A stretch of 64,000 nt of DNA from NCBI GenBank assembly GCA_021772095.1, contig JADYXR010000122.1, positions 62,001 to 126,000 of the forward strand, in the 5' to 3' direction. The notes beneath the pieces were generated by a model. The model was not told the DNA's origin. It was given only the letters and a program-made list of their open reading frames with translations, and did no database searches. This stretch comes from Candidatus Obscuribacter sp. (GTDB lineage: Bacteria > Cyanobacteriota > Vampirovibrionia > Obscuribacterales > Obscuribacteraceae). Position numbers and translations under genes: made by a program. Shown here in pieces: positions 36,107 through 45,551 of this stretch; the stretch's first letter is position 1; each line of letters begins with the position of its first letter.

Positions 36107-36580
36107 TTATTTCGCTACAGTCGCGACAACACACAACGAAAGCGCTTGAATACGTTCTTTAAAACGAAGATCGTTTGACAGCCTTCCATAAAACGCGTGC
36201 TCGTAATACTGCTCCAAAAAATTCCAGTCGTAATCAATTTTATTTTGCAGGTCTTCGAAGACCGGCTGCATCTCTGCGATTAGAGCGTTTAAATCATCGA
36301 GTGCGTTTTGTTCAATATCAAAAGTTGGTGCATTGATAATCGCATGGGCACCACTGACGTAATCGGCAATTGCGATGACAAGCACATTTATGTATGTCTT
36401 GATCATCTTTTCTTCGAGCGTTACTCGTTTGGTTTCCAAACAGGCAAGAGATGTTTCCATCAATGCTGCTAATGAAAGTAGCCTGGAGAGGCTGAGAAGC
36501 ACCTCTGAACGCGAATTGTCTATGGGGTCTTGATTGCTCATCGTATCGTGGCTCATGTGATTAACGCGATTTGATTCCAA
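36107..36580 (-). CDS. Hypothetical helical protein
   Basis: A 157-residue protein as read from TTG at 36580; ATGs at 36556 and 36541 are alternatives, none with a good ribosome binding site. The sequence is largely helical (LLSLSRLLSLAALMETSLACLETKR, MIKTYINVLVIAIADYVSGAHAI) with an acidic middle part and an aromatic stretch YDWNFLEQYYEHAFYGRL. No signal peptide. I do not recognise the family. It is convergent with the HEAT gene. Confidence 0.5.
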   Translation of the reverse strand: MESNRVNHMSHDTMSNQDPIDNSRSEVLLSLSRLLSLAALMETSLACLETKRVTLEEKMIKTYINVLVIAIADYVSGAHAIINAPTFDIEQNALDDLNALIAEMQPVFEDLQNKIDYDWNFLEQYYEHAFYGRLSNDLRFKERIQALSLCVVATVAK

Positions 36581-36628
36581 CGCATCATTTTAAATCCAAC
36601 AAACGATTTCATTATCCCTTAAAGCTAA

Positions 36629-36657
36629 AATCCGCTCCCCGTGTAAAGGAGCGGATT
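36629..36657 (-). terminator. Hairpin terminator candidate
   Basis: AATCCGCTCC and GGAGCGGATT form a perfect 10-bp stem with a 9-nt loop. On the minus strand it is followed by TTAGCTTT, so it most likely ends transcription of the ribbon-helix-helix gene 150 bp upstream. Confidence 0.65.
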
Positions 36658-36810
36658 ATGCTGTTCAGTCGTTGTGTTTCCTTAGATTTCGGCGCCGCAA
36701 GAGATTGATGCAGGTGTTTTAAAGTCTTTTTCGTGACTATCAATAATTGCCGAGAGAGAGAAGAAATTCACAGTGTACATGGGCTTCTGACTTTATCTAG
36801 TTCGCAAGAA

Positions 36811-37026
36811 TTAGGTGAGAGAGTGGGTCAAAGAAGGCTTTGGTGTTTCGGAAACTTCCATTGTTGATACTGAAAGTTGTGCACCCTGGGTGCGTCTGAA
36901 ATTGTCGAGATAGCGTCTGAGAGCTTCTCTAATTAAGTCTGAACGGGTTCTGTGTTCGCATTTTGCAATGTGGTCCACTTGTTCGAGCATCGCCGGTGGA
37001 AGGGCAATGAGTACTTTCTTGGGCAT
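36811..37026 (-). CDS. Ribbon-helix-helix (CopG-type) DNA-binding protein
   Basis: A 71-residue protein from the ATG at 37026, preferred because GTGAGGA lies upstream (a longer frame reaches 37053). The N-terminal 45 residues are a typical RHH domain: a beta strand KKVLIALP, helix A around MLEQVDHIAKCE, the RTRSDLIREALRRYL helix B. A Ser/Thr-rich tail follows. RHH proteins bind DNA as dimers, often as autoregulators or antitoxins. No toxin gene is adjacent; the next 1.38 kb has no recognisable gene. Confidence 0.85.
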   Translation of the reverse strand: MPKKVLIALPPAMLEQVDHIAKCEHRTRSDLIREALRRYLDNFRRTQGAQLSVSTMEVSETPKPSLTHSLT

Positions 37027-38407
37027 AGGCGCATCCTCACTTAAAACAGGCATGGGTATCTATAGAGCCGTCCTCGATTTCTCTCGTTCGGCTCATAATT
37101 TTTCCGCGGCTCTTAACAAAGAGTAACCGCGACGTCGGTGGCATGGGATCGATCAACCACCGTTCAATGCATATCACTTTACACATCAATTCCAATATCG
37201 TAAAGGTCCAAAAGGGGCATAAATGCTCAATTTAGGTAGAAAACACTTAAAAGGATTTTTTTAAATTCGGAAAGCCAACAGCAGTAAGACTCCGACGAAA
37301 AGCGGGGTTGTAAGTAAGACAAAAATATAGATATACGTACGCTCAAATGACATATCTCGTGACTTGCAAAAGTTTTGAAGTGTGCTGGCGCGCTGCTATT
37401 GCCCATCGTATGTGGTGGCGTAACAGTGAGATGATTTTGTCCTGCTTTTCGAACACGCTGAAATCTGCTTGTCATGCCGCGTTCGAGCGAAAACCGCATG
37501 GCTTCCCTCTTCACACGGCTTTCGATGAGTGACCCCTTGTAGTAGACCAATGCATATCGAGTGATACCAAGATCGGGATGCATTCAGCGCTATCGCTTTT
37601 ACGGCGTAGTCCGTAGACCGCAAACAGTCAACTGCGAAGTCATTGCGAGAATGGCTTGGTATGGCGCTATCGATAGAAGTGCCGGTGGAGAGGCGTCGCA
37701 AAAACGAGCGATACTATATATGGTGCATAGTTGGTTGTTAATGATTCGGTGACGGACAGATATGTTTCTCTTTCCAAGGTTATGAACAGGTTTGTCAATC
37801 CTGATTAACTCTCGAAAGCCGCTTAGTCCAAAGGTTTGCGGAACTGTGTATACGAATGTTTCGACGCGACAATCGAGCGCGACTAATGTTAGAGCGAATT
37901 TCGATACGAAAGGTAAACAATGCAGCATCAGCCAGTTGCATTACTTTGCGCCTACACTTTTGCAGAAATTCGGTTTGCAAAACTGAAATTGGATTTTGAG
38001 ATCAGTGTGAAAAACCGCATTGAAACACGTTTTTTGAAAGTTAATCGAGCGGAGCGAAATACTGCTTTTCGAATCATTGACAGTAAAAGATCTTGATGCC
38101 TCATTCTGCGCAAGTGAGTTTGCAACAGGTTTCACGCGTACATTTATAAGATAGAATTTTGAGGTGCGCCATTCCTCTATATAGGTAAGGCTCTGATGAT
38201 AAGAAGCGCCGCGGCGCCACATAGTTGAAAAGTCAATTGCATATTTCGAATTCTTCCATTACTTTCGTCATGTCGACAGATCTATTTAGTTGATTCCTCT
38301 ATGTAATAGAAAGTTCTGCTTACGCCTCTTACATAGTCCGTTTCATTCGATTAGTTCTCAAACTCAATTCCATATATTGTTCCGCTCCTACTATTGAAGT
38401 AATCAAA
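37027..38407. other. Unusually long gene-free region, 1.38 kb
   Basis: Every frame has only short open stretches with non-protein-like composition. It is AT-rich in part. It contains a CTATATAG palindrome (38177-38184) and a GC-rich palindrome GCGCCGCGGCGC near 38204. No tRNA, rRNA, tmRNA or known riboswitch pattern was recognised. It could hold an unidentified ncRNA, a decayed gene or a large regulatory region. Confidence 0.5.
38177..38184. promoter_or_regulatory. CTATATAG palindrome, possible -10 element
   Basis: Lies 223 bp upstream of exonuclease III inside the long gene-free region. Same octamer as at 17271, 18012 and 47679. Confidence 0.25.
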
Positions 38408-39175
38408 ATGATCCTTGCCACCTGGAACGTCAATTCAATCTCCGTGCGCATTCCGCATCTGATCTCGTGGCTGCAACAACATCAGCCTGACGTTTTATGC
38501 ATCCAGGAAACCAAGGTGGAGGACACAAAATTTCCGATCGATAAGATTAGAGAGATTGGCTATGAAGCTGTGTTTCATGGACAGAAAAGTTATAACGGCG
38601 TCGCTATCATTTCCAAGCTTCCAATGGATAAAGTCGAGAAAACATTTAGAGAAACGCCGGAGCTCGACCAGGCGCGCTTTATCAAAGCGGAGATTGAAGG
38701 CAACGTGATTTTGAACGCCTACATTCCTAACGGCTCGTACGTTGGTTCTGACAAATATGAGTACAAACTCGAATGGTTTAGTGCGCTGCGAAACTATTTA
38801 AATGAAAACCAGGATTCGTCCAAACCGGTGTTGCTATGCGGAGACTTCAACGTTGCTCCTGAAGATCGCGATATATACAATCCGGATCGACATCGCGGCG
38901 AAGTCATGTGCAGTGAGCAAGAACGCGAGGCGCTATCAGTGATTCGCGACTGGGGATTCGTTGACGCCTTCAGAATGCATGAAGAACAGACCGGTCACTT
39001 CACGTGGTGGGACTATCGTTTGCTAGGCTTCAAAAGAAAAATGGGCTTCCGAATCGATCACATCTATGTGACCGAATCATTGGCCGGTAAATGTAAGAGG
39101 TCCTGGATCGACATAGAGCCGCGCAAATTAGATCGGCCGTCGGATCACACTCCTCTGGTTGCGGAATTCAATTAA
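38408..39175 (+). CDS. xth: Exodeoxyribonuclease III
   Basis: A 255-residue AP endonuclease/3'-exonuclease of the ExoIII family acting in base-excision repair. Motifs: TWNVNSISVRI near the N-terminus, CIQETKVED (metal-binding Glu), GVAIISK, LCGDFNVAPEDRD (catalytic Asp and Asn), FTWWDYR, and RIDHIYVTESL with a final SDHTPLVAEF (catalytic Asp-His pair). Length is normal and all catalytic residues are present. It is monocistronic: a long gene-free region lies upstream and a hairpin downstream. Confidence 0.95.
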   Translation: MILATWNVNSISVRIPHLISWLQQHQPDVLCIQETKVEDTKFPIDKIREIGYEAVFHGQKSYNGVAIISKLPMDKVEKTFRETPELDQARFIKAEIEGNVILNAYIPNGSYVGSDKYEYKLEWFSALRNYLNENQDSSKPVLLCGDFNVAPEDRDIYNPDRHRGEVMCSEQEREALSVIRDWGFVDAFRMHEEQTGHFTWWDYRLLGFKRKMGFRIDHIYVTESLAGKCKRSWIDIEPRKLDRPSDHTPLVAEFN

Positions 39176-39226
39176 ACGCCTCGACACTTAAATGCGACGT
39201 GCGGATCTTTAATGTGCGCACATGGT

Positions 39227-39253
39227 ATCGGCCGTGGTATTAGCACGGCCGAT
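39227..39253. terminator. Hairpin between convergent xth and acyl-CoA dehydrogenase genes
   Basis: ATCGGCCGTG and CACGGCCGAT form a perfect 10-bp GC-rich stem with a 7-nt loop, with further partial pairing outside. No clear T-tract, but the position between two convergent genes fits a bidirectional terminator. Confidence 0.55.
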
Positions 39254-39282
39254 AGATGGCACCATAGCTGGTGACGAACGGA

Positions 39283-41226
39283 CTACGCCTTGGCGGTGAC
39301 TACTTCTTTTCTCGACGGAGCCTTATCGTACGGGAAGATTACTTCAGCTGCATCGATTTCTTCCAGAGCCTTGAATTCACCGGCGATAATGCGGTCTGCG
39401 AGCTTGGAGCAGTCTTTGAAGTAACTGTCGCTTGGACGCTCGCCGGTCAATTTGCGAGTCAAGTCCTGGCAGAGGATGTCTGCCGCGGCAATCATCAGTG
39501 AATCGTTTTCGTTATGAGCCCAGCTTGCCGTGACAAGCATGACGATGGCATCTTGAACTCTTTGTGAGAGTTCTGCGATGCGGCACTGTCTATCAGGCAA
39601 CTTGAGCTGGTGTTTGACCATGTTTTCGCTCAATTCCATTGGCGATTGGTGCAATTGTTCCATCGCAAAATTGATGTGGGCAACCAATCTGTCGTCCATT
39701 CCCTTGAATTGAGCACTGTCTTTGGCGGATAGCATTTGTCCGATGTACCAGCTGCTGTATTTCATCAATTCGTTTTTCAGAGCCCAGGCATGAGATGGAT
39801 TGGCTGGATTGAAATCACGAATGCCATGCTTCTGCAAAGCCAAACCGATCGGCTCGAAGTAATGGCTGCCGTGCTGCTTAGCGAGCGACTTGAAGAACGC
39901 CATGCCAAGCATTTCGCCTTCGCCTTCGTAGATACAAGGAGCTAGGAAATCATGAACGTTGTCGCCGAAGATGTGTCCGGACACGAAGCTGCGTCCGCCG
40001 TGTGTCTTCATGAACAACTCGATGGCGCATTCTTTCTCGGCTTCGCTTCCGAAGATCTTAGCGATGATGCATTCCAGTTCGCCGCGATAGCCCTGGTCGA
40101 GCAACCACGAACCCCAGGCCACAAGCGCGTCGGCGCCGGCGATTAAGGCAGCCGCTCTGGCGATTCTGCGTTTTACAAGTTCGCGAGTCTCAATTGCTTT
40201 GCCGTAAGTCTCTCTGAATTTGCCCCATGGCAGCATATTTTTGAGCATCAAACGCATAACGCCCGAAGCCGTCGAGCAGAGCGCCAGACGTCCCATGTTG
40301 AGACCGTGATAAGCCACGGTCAGTCCATCGCCCTTAGTGACCTTGAGTAGGTTCTCGGCAGGCACCTTGAAATTCTTGAAGACCAGACCGACGTTGTGAG
40401 CGTGTTTGAGAGCGTGCAGACCGTAAGTTTTGATCTGGAAGGTTTCGTTTTGTTCATTCGGCAGATCAGCAATCAGCGCTGCCGGCTTGCCGTTGACCAG
40501 GCAAACGATACCAACCGTGCGACCTTCCTTGGCGTTCGTGATGAACAGCTTTTCACCGTTGACCACATAATGATCGCCTTGCAACTCAGCGGTCGTTTTC
40601 AAGGCTGTGAGGTCAGAACCAGCATTCGGCTCTGTGAGCGCGAAAGCGGAGAGCGCCTCGCCTGTTGCCAGCTTTGGCAAGAATTTGTTTTTCTGTGCTT
40701 CGTTGCCGAAGTTTTCGACCGGGTCGACGGCACCGATACAACCGTGTACTGAAGCCAGTCCGGCAGCAGTAGGTTCGATGGTCGCCACTTTGGTCAGGAA
40801 GGTCATGAACGGACGAACCGCCACTCCGGAGCCCCCATACTTCTTATTGATAAGCAAACCCCAGTAACCGGCTTTGGCCAGTTCCTGCAGCAATTCCTCG
40901 GAGACCTTGCCGTTTTTGTCGTATTGTCGGTTCTCTTTTCTTGCGGCGCGAAGCACGGCAAGCGAGTTTTCCATCGCCGGGATACTTATGGTTGCCGGGT
41001 CAAGCTTTGGAGTCGAGAAGAGCTCCAGAGGAATCTTGTTTTCCCAGACTGCTTTGTGAATCGGACTGTTCACCGTTTTGTACTTTTCGGCGAACATATC
41101 TTCGACTTCATCGTCGGCGCGGTCTACTGCGCCGGTGCGTTTCGCTTCGTCTTCGCTTTTGCCACCAAGGCGCAGAGCGGTTTCGGCAAAACTGACTTCG
41201 TTTTTGGGATCGTTATCAGGGCTCAT
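39283..41226 (-). CDS. Acyl-CoA dehydrogenase with C-terminal extension
   Basis: A 647-residue protein from the ATG at 41226 (the frame extends to 41301, but those residues look non-native). The acyl-CoA dehydrogenase fold covers ~75-480: YGGSGV, FALTEPNAGSDLTALKTTAEL (FAD/substrate loop), YVVNGEKLFITNA, MGRLALCSTASGVM, and CIYEGEGEMLGMAF carrying the likely catalytic Glu. It is ~250 residues longer than short-chain enzymes; the long C-terminal helical region recalls the very-long-chain type. It would oxidise acyl-CoA to enoyl-CoA in beta-oxidation. No other beta-oxidation gene is adjacent. Confidence 0.9.
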   Translation of the reverse strand: MSPDNDPKNEVSFAETALRLGGKSEDEAKRTGAVDRADDEVEDMFAEKYKTVNSPIHKAVWENKIPLELFSTPKLDPATISIPAMENSLAVLRAARKENRQYDKNGKVSEELLQELAKAGYWGLLINKKYGGSGVAVRPFMTFLTKVATIEPTAAGLASVHGCIGAVDPVENFGNEAQKNKFLPKLATGEALSAFALTEPNAGSDLTALKTTAELQGDHYVVNGEKLFITNAKEGRTVGIVCLVNGKPAALIADLPNEQNETFQIKTYGLHALKHAHNVGLVFKNFKVPAENLLKVTKGDGLTVAYHGLNMGRLALCSTASGVMRLMLKNMLPWGKFRETYGKAIETRELVKRRIARAAALIAGADALVAWGSWLLDQGYRGELECIIAKIFGSEAEKECAIELFMKTHGGRSFVSGHIFGDNVHDFLAPCIYEGEGEMLGMAFFKSLAKQHGSHYFEPIGLALQKHGIRDFNPANPSHAWALKNELMKYSSWYIGQMLSAKDSAQFKGMDDRLVAHINFAMEQLHQSPMELSENMVKHQLKLPDRQCRIAELSQRVQDAIVMLVTASWAHNENDSLMIAAADILCQDLTRKLTGERPSDSYFKDCSKLADRIIAGEFKALEEIDAAEVIFPYDKAPSRKEVVTAKA

Positions 41227-41511
41227 CTTTCCATCCAACTCTATTGCTAACAACATGACGTGTGGTTTTAAGCCACCTGTCTGTTTGTAATTCTTACACA
41301 CGTAGCCGTTCTAAGGATGAATAGAGGACAGTTTTTGGGTTGCCATAAGCAATAATGAGCAACTTTTGACCTTCTCTGGTCTAATACTCTGAGTACGAAA
41401 ACAGTGGCAATCGGATTCAAGCGGTTGCTTTCGTCAACGCTTGCGGTACCCATTAGTCGCCCCTGTCTCTATCTTCCGGCTTTTACAGCGGGTTTCCAGG
41501 GAGGAAACGCA

Positions 41512-43536
41512 TTGAACGAGATCTCAGCCTCCATAGTTCCACTAACCAAAGTTACCCTTTACAAGCACGGCATCGGTTATTTCGAACGACGCGGCAAAGT
41601 GAAAGCGCCGGGATATGTGGAATTGCAATGTGGTCCCGACGAGATTGACGACATGCTCAAATCGCTTCTGATTCTGAAGACGGGTGGCAGCAGCGTCTCG
41701 GCAGTGACTTACGAGTCTTCGAAGCCACTTGATGAAAGATTGGGTGAATTCGGTTTTGATTTGAAGTACAGCCAAAACTTGACTGATTTGATCGGCCAGC
41801 TGAAAGGCACTCCGGTTTCGGTGAAGCTTGGATCTAAGGAAGTGAACGGACGCGTTCTCGGAATGGATACAGCCAGTCGGATTGTTGATGGCAATGTTGT
41901 CGACGAACGTTACTTGCTGATTTTTTCGGAAGACAATGTTTTGGTGCGCATTGATGTCGCCGCCATCAATGGCATTGAAATCAAAGATGCCGCACTCGCT
42001 AAGGAAGTGCAGCAACAGCTGGAATTGCTTTTTCTGTCGGTCAAGAAAAAGGATCGCAAACTATTAAAAGTCGACATCCCTGGTGAAGCCGAAAACGATT
42101 TGATCATTGCATACTCGATTCCATGTCCGATCTGGAAAACGAGTTACAGACTGGTTTTTGATGATAAGGAACGATTGCTGATTCAAGGCGTGGCGATTGT
42201 CGACAACATCCAGGAGGAAGATTGGACCGACGTCAGAATGGTGTTGGTGTCAGCCAGTCCGATATCGTTTATACAACCGCTCTACGAGCCGATTAAACCG
42301 CAACGCCGCACAATCGAAACGCAAGGATTTAAATCGTCCGGACCATTCGTCGCAGAACCCGCAGCTAAGAAAAAGAATGCCGTGGTTGCAAAGCCGCTTG
42401 CTCGGGGCAGGTCTCAAGCGGCCGCTGCACCGATGGAGATGGATGGGATGTCGACCGGGAGCTATGGCGTGGTAGAGATGTGCGCGCCGTCGTCACCGCC
42501 GTCCGGTGGTTTCTCAGCGGAACTCGGGCAGATGGCTGATTCCGGACTCGATGTAGAAGCTGCTGAAAAAGGTGAATTGTTCGAGTATCGAATTGGCGGC
42601 ACTGTTTCTGTGCCGCGAAATAGTTCTGCGTTAATTCCTGTTGTTCAAGAATATATAGAAGGAGAACGAATTTCTCTTTTCAACGAATCACGCGATCCTG
42701 GATTTCCGTACTCGACATTGAAACTAAAAAACACTACCGGACTCACTTTGGAAGGTGGTCCCGCAACGGTGATGGAAGATGACAGTTATGCCGGAGAGTG
42801 TTTGCTCGATGTTGTGAAACCTGATGACACCAGGTTCTTGCCTTACGCGCTCGATCAATCGGTTCGCATTATTGTCAGAGCAGAGTACAGTCAAAAGCCG
42901 GTTTCGAAAGTTCAGGTCTACGATTCGATTTTGTATTTCTATCACAAAGAAATTTCTAAAAAGTCATATCAAGTTGAGAATTTAGCGAGCAAAACAAAAA
43001 TCGTTTATATCGAACACAACCTGATGCAGGACTGGACGCTCTCGAGTGAGCCCAAGCCTGACGAGATTACGAAAAACTTTTATCGTTATCGACTTGAGCT
43101 CAAAGAAAAAGAAGATCACACACTTGAAGTGGAACAAGAAAAAGAAATTACGAGTTCATTTCATCTCGCTCACCTCGATCCGGACATGTATCAACTGCGG
43201 TGGCTGTTCGAACAGAACGTTTCCGATCCGAAATTCTTGGAATTCATGCGAGCAGTGCAAATCAAAAGACGCGAGCTCGTCAGCCTGGGCACACAAGTCA
43301 ACGCGCTTCAACATAAACGTGTGACGCTGGAGCAGGATCAACTCCGGGCGCGCGAGAACGTGAAAACGCTGGGTGCTTCGGCTGAGAGATTTAAACAAGC
43401 GATTGAACTCAGCGAGGACAAGATTATTGAAGCGCAGAAACAGATCGATGCGCTCAGTGAAATGATCAGAGTCAAAACTGAGGAGCTGAACACATTTGTG
43501 TTCACTCAAATGGCTACGGAAATATTGCCTTCCTGA
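41512..43536 (+). CDS. DUF4139-type protein
   Basis: A 674-residue protein from TTG at 41512, chosen because a near-perfect GGGAGG sits seven bases upstream; the frame is open from 41404 but those extra residues are unconvincing. The N-terminus is strand-rich (VTLYKHGIGYFERRGKV). The middle contains the DUF4139 pattern (CPIWKTSYRLVF, IQGVAIVDNIQEEDWTDVRMVLVSASP). A Pro/Ala-rich insert lies at ~280-340. The C-terminus is a coiled coil (LVSLGTQVNALQHKRVTLEQ onward). DUF4139 proteins are related to mucoidy-inhibitor-A-like proteins; molecular function unknown. Confidence 0.75.
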   Translation: MNEISASIVPLTKVTLYKHGIGYFERRGKVKAPGYVELQCGPDEIDDMLKSLLILKTGGSSVSAVTYESSKPLDERLGEFGFDLKYSQNLTDLIGQLKGTPVSVKLGSKEVNGRVLGMDTASRIVDGNVVDERYLLIFSEDNVLVRIDVAAINGIEIKDAALAKEVQQQLELLFLSVKKKDRKLLKVDIPGEAENDLIIAYSIPCPIWKTSYRLVFDDKERLLIQGVAIVDNIQEEDWTDVRMVLVSASPISFIQPLYEPIKPQRRTIETQGFKSSGPFVAEPAAKKKNAVVAKPLARGRSQAAAAPMEMDGMSTGSYGVVEMCAPSSPPSGGFSAELGQMADSGLDVEAAEKGELFEYRIGGTVSVPRNSSALIPVVQEYIEGERISLFNESRDPGFPYSTLKLKNTTGLTLEGGPATVMEDDSYAGECLLDVVKPDDTRFLPYALDQSVRIIVRAEYSQKPVSKVQVYDSILYFYHKEISKKSYQVENLASKTKIVYIEHNLMQDWTLSSEPKPDEITKNFYRYRLELKEKEDHTLEVEQEKEITSSFHLAHLDPDMYQLRWLFEQNVSDPKFLEFMRAVQIKRRELVSLGTQVNALQHKRVTLEQDQLRARENVKTLGASAERFKQAIELSEDKIIEAQKQIDALSEMIRVKTEELNTFVFTQMATEILPS

Positions 43537-43596
43537 TTCGAATGATCGTAGAATCGGCTCACCGTTCGTTTGACGAGTTACGGCAATTGTTTAAAA

Positions 43597-45534
43597 CTAA
43601 TGATTGACTTCACAACGACCGTGGGTAGCGATTTCGAATTTTTTGATACCTGCGTCTGAAACGCCACAACTTCTGAGTGACAGGTAATGCAATCGTGGAA
43701 GTCTTGCCAGATGCTCCAATCCAGCATCGGTTAGAGCTTTACTGTGTTCCAGTTGGAGCATCTCTAACCACGACATTTTCGCTAGTTCCGCAGCATGAAC
43801 ATCAGTTACGCCGCAATTCTTCAATCGCAAATCGGTCACCTGATTCAACTTGATGATTGCGTCAATATCGTCTAGAACTTTCGGCGTTCGTTCTATCCAC
43901 AAACCCGAGATATTCTTCGATGCTTTCAATCGAAGTAGCGCTTTGCCATTCATTTCTTGGCACGAGTCGAACACCACTTTTCGAAGGTTCGGATAGGTGC
44001 TTAGCGCGTCGATCATCCGTGCGTCGATTTTTCCATCTTTTAAATCCAACTGTTCGATTTTAAGTTTGTTGAGCATAGTTATGTCGTCCGCGGAAAACGT
44101 GCTGAACACTGCGTGTTTCAAATTCTTTAGTCTCAAAATTGATCGTTTGTCTTCGAATTTTGATTCTTTGACATCGAGAGACTCCAGGTTCGGCATCTTG
44201 GACAGATTCGTCATTGTCTGTTTGGAAAGCTCGCCGCCATGCACCTTGATGCCTACTAACCTGGTCTTTTTTGAGATGTATCGATAACCGGTTTCATTTA
44301 GTTTAAATGCCAAAGAGCTGGTGGACTTTCCTCCGTAATTCGGCGCGGAAACGTCCACACTTTTGACTGTTCCATCATTGGGAATGGTTTTAATATCGAC
44401 GTCCTGGAAATCCGGAACCATGTTTAAAACAACTTCGCTTGGACAATCTGCTGTTGTTGCATCACGAAGCCAGTTGATTTTTCGACGCTGATTCTGACTC
44501 ACTCCGGCCCTCTGAAATTCCATAAATCCCATTGTGCATAGCAGCAGGAGAATGCCTGGAATTCCGACTAACAGCAGAATTTTTCCTGGCGAAGTTTTGC
44601 CGAAGTTTTGAAGTACGACGTGCGGGGTTTTCTGTGGAATTTGATGCGCCGTAGCCTTCGATGTTTCCTGCTCGCGTTTACGTTCTTCAGCTTTAGCGAG
44701 ACTGAGAAGACCGGAAAGCTCAGCTGCCGATTGAATTCTATCTTCCGGATTTTTCTCTAAACATTTATCGATGATCGTCTCCAATACACTGTCGATTAGA
44801 CCGGGGATGGCATCGCCAACTCTTGGCGGCACCCCATGCAATTGCAACTCTAAAAGAGACAAAACGTCTGGTGCTTCAAACGGCAAATGTCCGGTTAAAG
44901 CCTCGAACATGACGCACCCTAATGAGTACAGATCGCTGCGAGCATCAATGTTTTCGTGATTAATTTGCTCCGGACTCATGTAATTCGGCGTGCCGATCAA
45001 TGAGTGTGTCGCGGTAAGTTTCATTGCTTCGAGATCCTCGTTGAATCGAGCGATACCGAAGTCGAAAAGTTTAACCGTCAATTCGGAGTTGCCATCATCT
45101 GACACAAGAATGTTGTTCGATTTTAAATCTCGGTGAATTACATTTTGACCGTGCGCGTGAGCGAGTGCCTCGCTTATTTGTTTAAAAACGCAGGCGGTGT
45201 CCAAACTTGAGAGCGGTCCGTTTTTGGCAATATGATCTCTAAGAGTATGTCCTTCGACATATTCCAGCACCATATACGGTGTGGTTCCTTCGTAGAAACC
45301 GAAGTCCAAAATGCCGATGATGTTTGGATGTCTCAACCGTGCACAAGCTCGTGCCTCTTTGTTGAACCGAACAATTTGTTCGTCCAATCCGCCAATGGCC
45401 ACATGCAAAACTTTCAAGGCCACGACGTTATCGAGGTCTTTATCGTGCACTCTATAGACGGCGCCCATCCCACCCGAGCCGAGCTTGCCGAGAATTTTGT
45501 ACCTGCCAGGAAGTTTCGGAACGGGAGGGGTCAC
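43597..45534 (-). CDS. Transmembrane Ser/Thr protein kinase with LRR ectodomain
   Basis: A 645-residue PknB-like kinase. Kinase domain ~11-275: glycine loop GKLGSGGMGAVY, Lys41, HRDLKSNN at 134, DFG at 158, and SPEQ. A basic linker is followed by a TM helix (~318-340, ILLLVGIPGILLLLCTMGF). The outer part (~370-645) is a leucine-rich-repeat-like array (LESLDVKESKFEDKRSILRL, LRKVVFDSCQEMNGKALLRL, LEMLQLEHSKALTDAGLEHL). It resembles the LRR portion of the kinase at 373-3522 but lacks Sel1 repeats. GTG start at 45534. It is the last gene of an IMPase-RNase D-kinase operon, 17 bp after rnd. Confidence 0.9.
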   Translation of the reverse strand: MTPPVPKLPGRYKILGKLGSGGMGAVYRVHDKDLDNVVALKVLHVAIGGLDEQIVRFNKEARACARLRHPNIIGILDFGFYEGTTPYMVLEYVEGHTLRDHIAKNGPLSSLDTACVFKQISEALAHAHGQNVIHRDLKSNNILVSDDGNSELTVKLFDFGIARFNEDLEAMKLTATHSLIGTPNYMSPEQINHENIDARSDLYSLGCVMFEALTGHLPFEAPDVLSLLELQLHGVPPRVGDAIPGLIDSVLETIIDKCLEKNPEDRIQSAAELSGLLSLAKAEERKREQETSKATAHQIPQKTPHVVLQNFGKTSPGKILLLVGIPGILLLLCTMGFMEFQRAGVSQNQRRKINWLRDATTADCPSEVVLNMVPDFQDVDIKTIPNDGTVKSVDVSAPNYGGKSTSSLAFKLNETGYRYISKKTRLVGIKVHGGELSKQTMTNLSKMPNLESLDVKESKFEDKRSILRLKNLKHAVFSTFSADDITMLNKLKIEQLDLKDGKIDARMIDALSTYPNLRKVVFDSCQEMNGKALLRLKASKNISGLWIERTPKVLDDIDAIIKLNQVTDLRLKNCGVTDVHAAELAKMSWLEMLQLEHSKALTDAGLEHLARLPRLHYLSLRSCGVSDAGIKKFEIATHGRCEVNH

Positions 45535-45551
45535 TTCGCTTTAAATAGGTG

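Noticed and set aside
36811-37026. Toxin-antitoxin module with the ribbon-helix-helix protein as antitoxin
   Set aside because: No adjacent toxin-like ORF on either side within about 200 bp upstream or 1.3 kb downstream.
37227-37583. A 118-codon frame in the gene-free region
   Set aside because: Residue composition is atypical, with no ribosome binding site and no domain. Not called as a gene.
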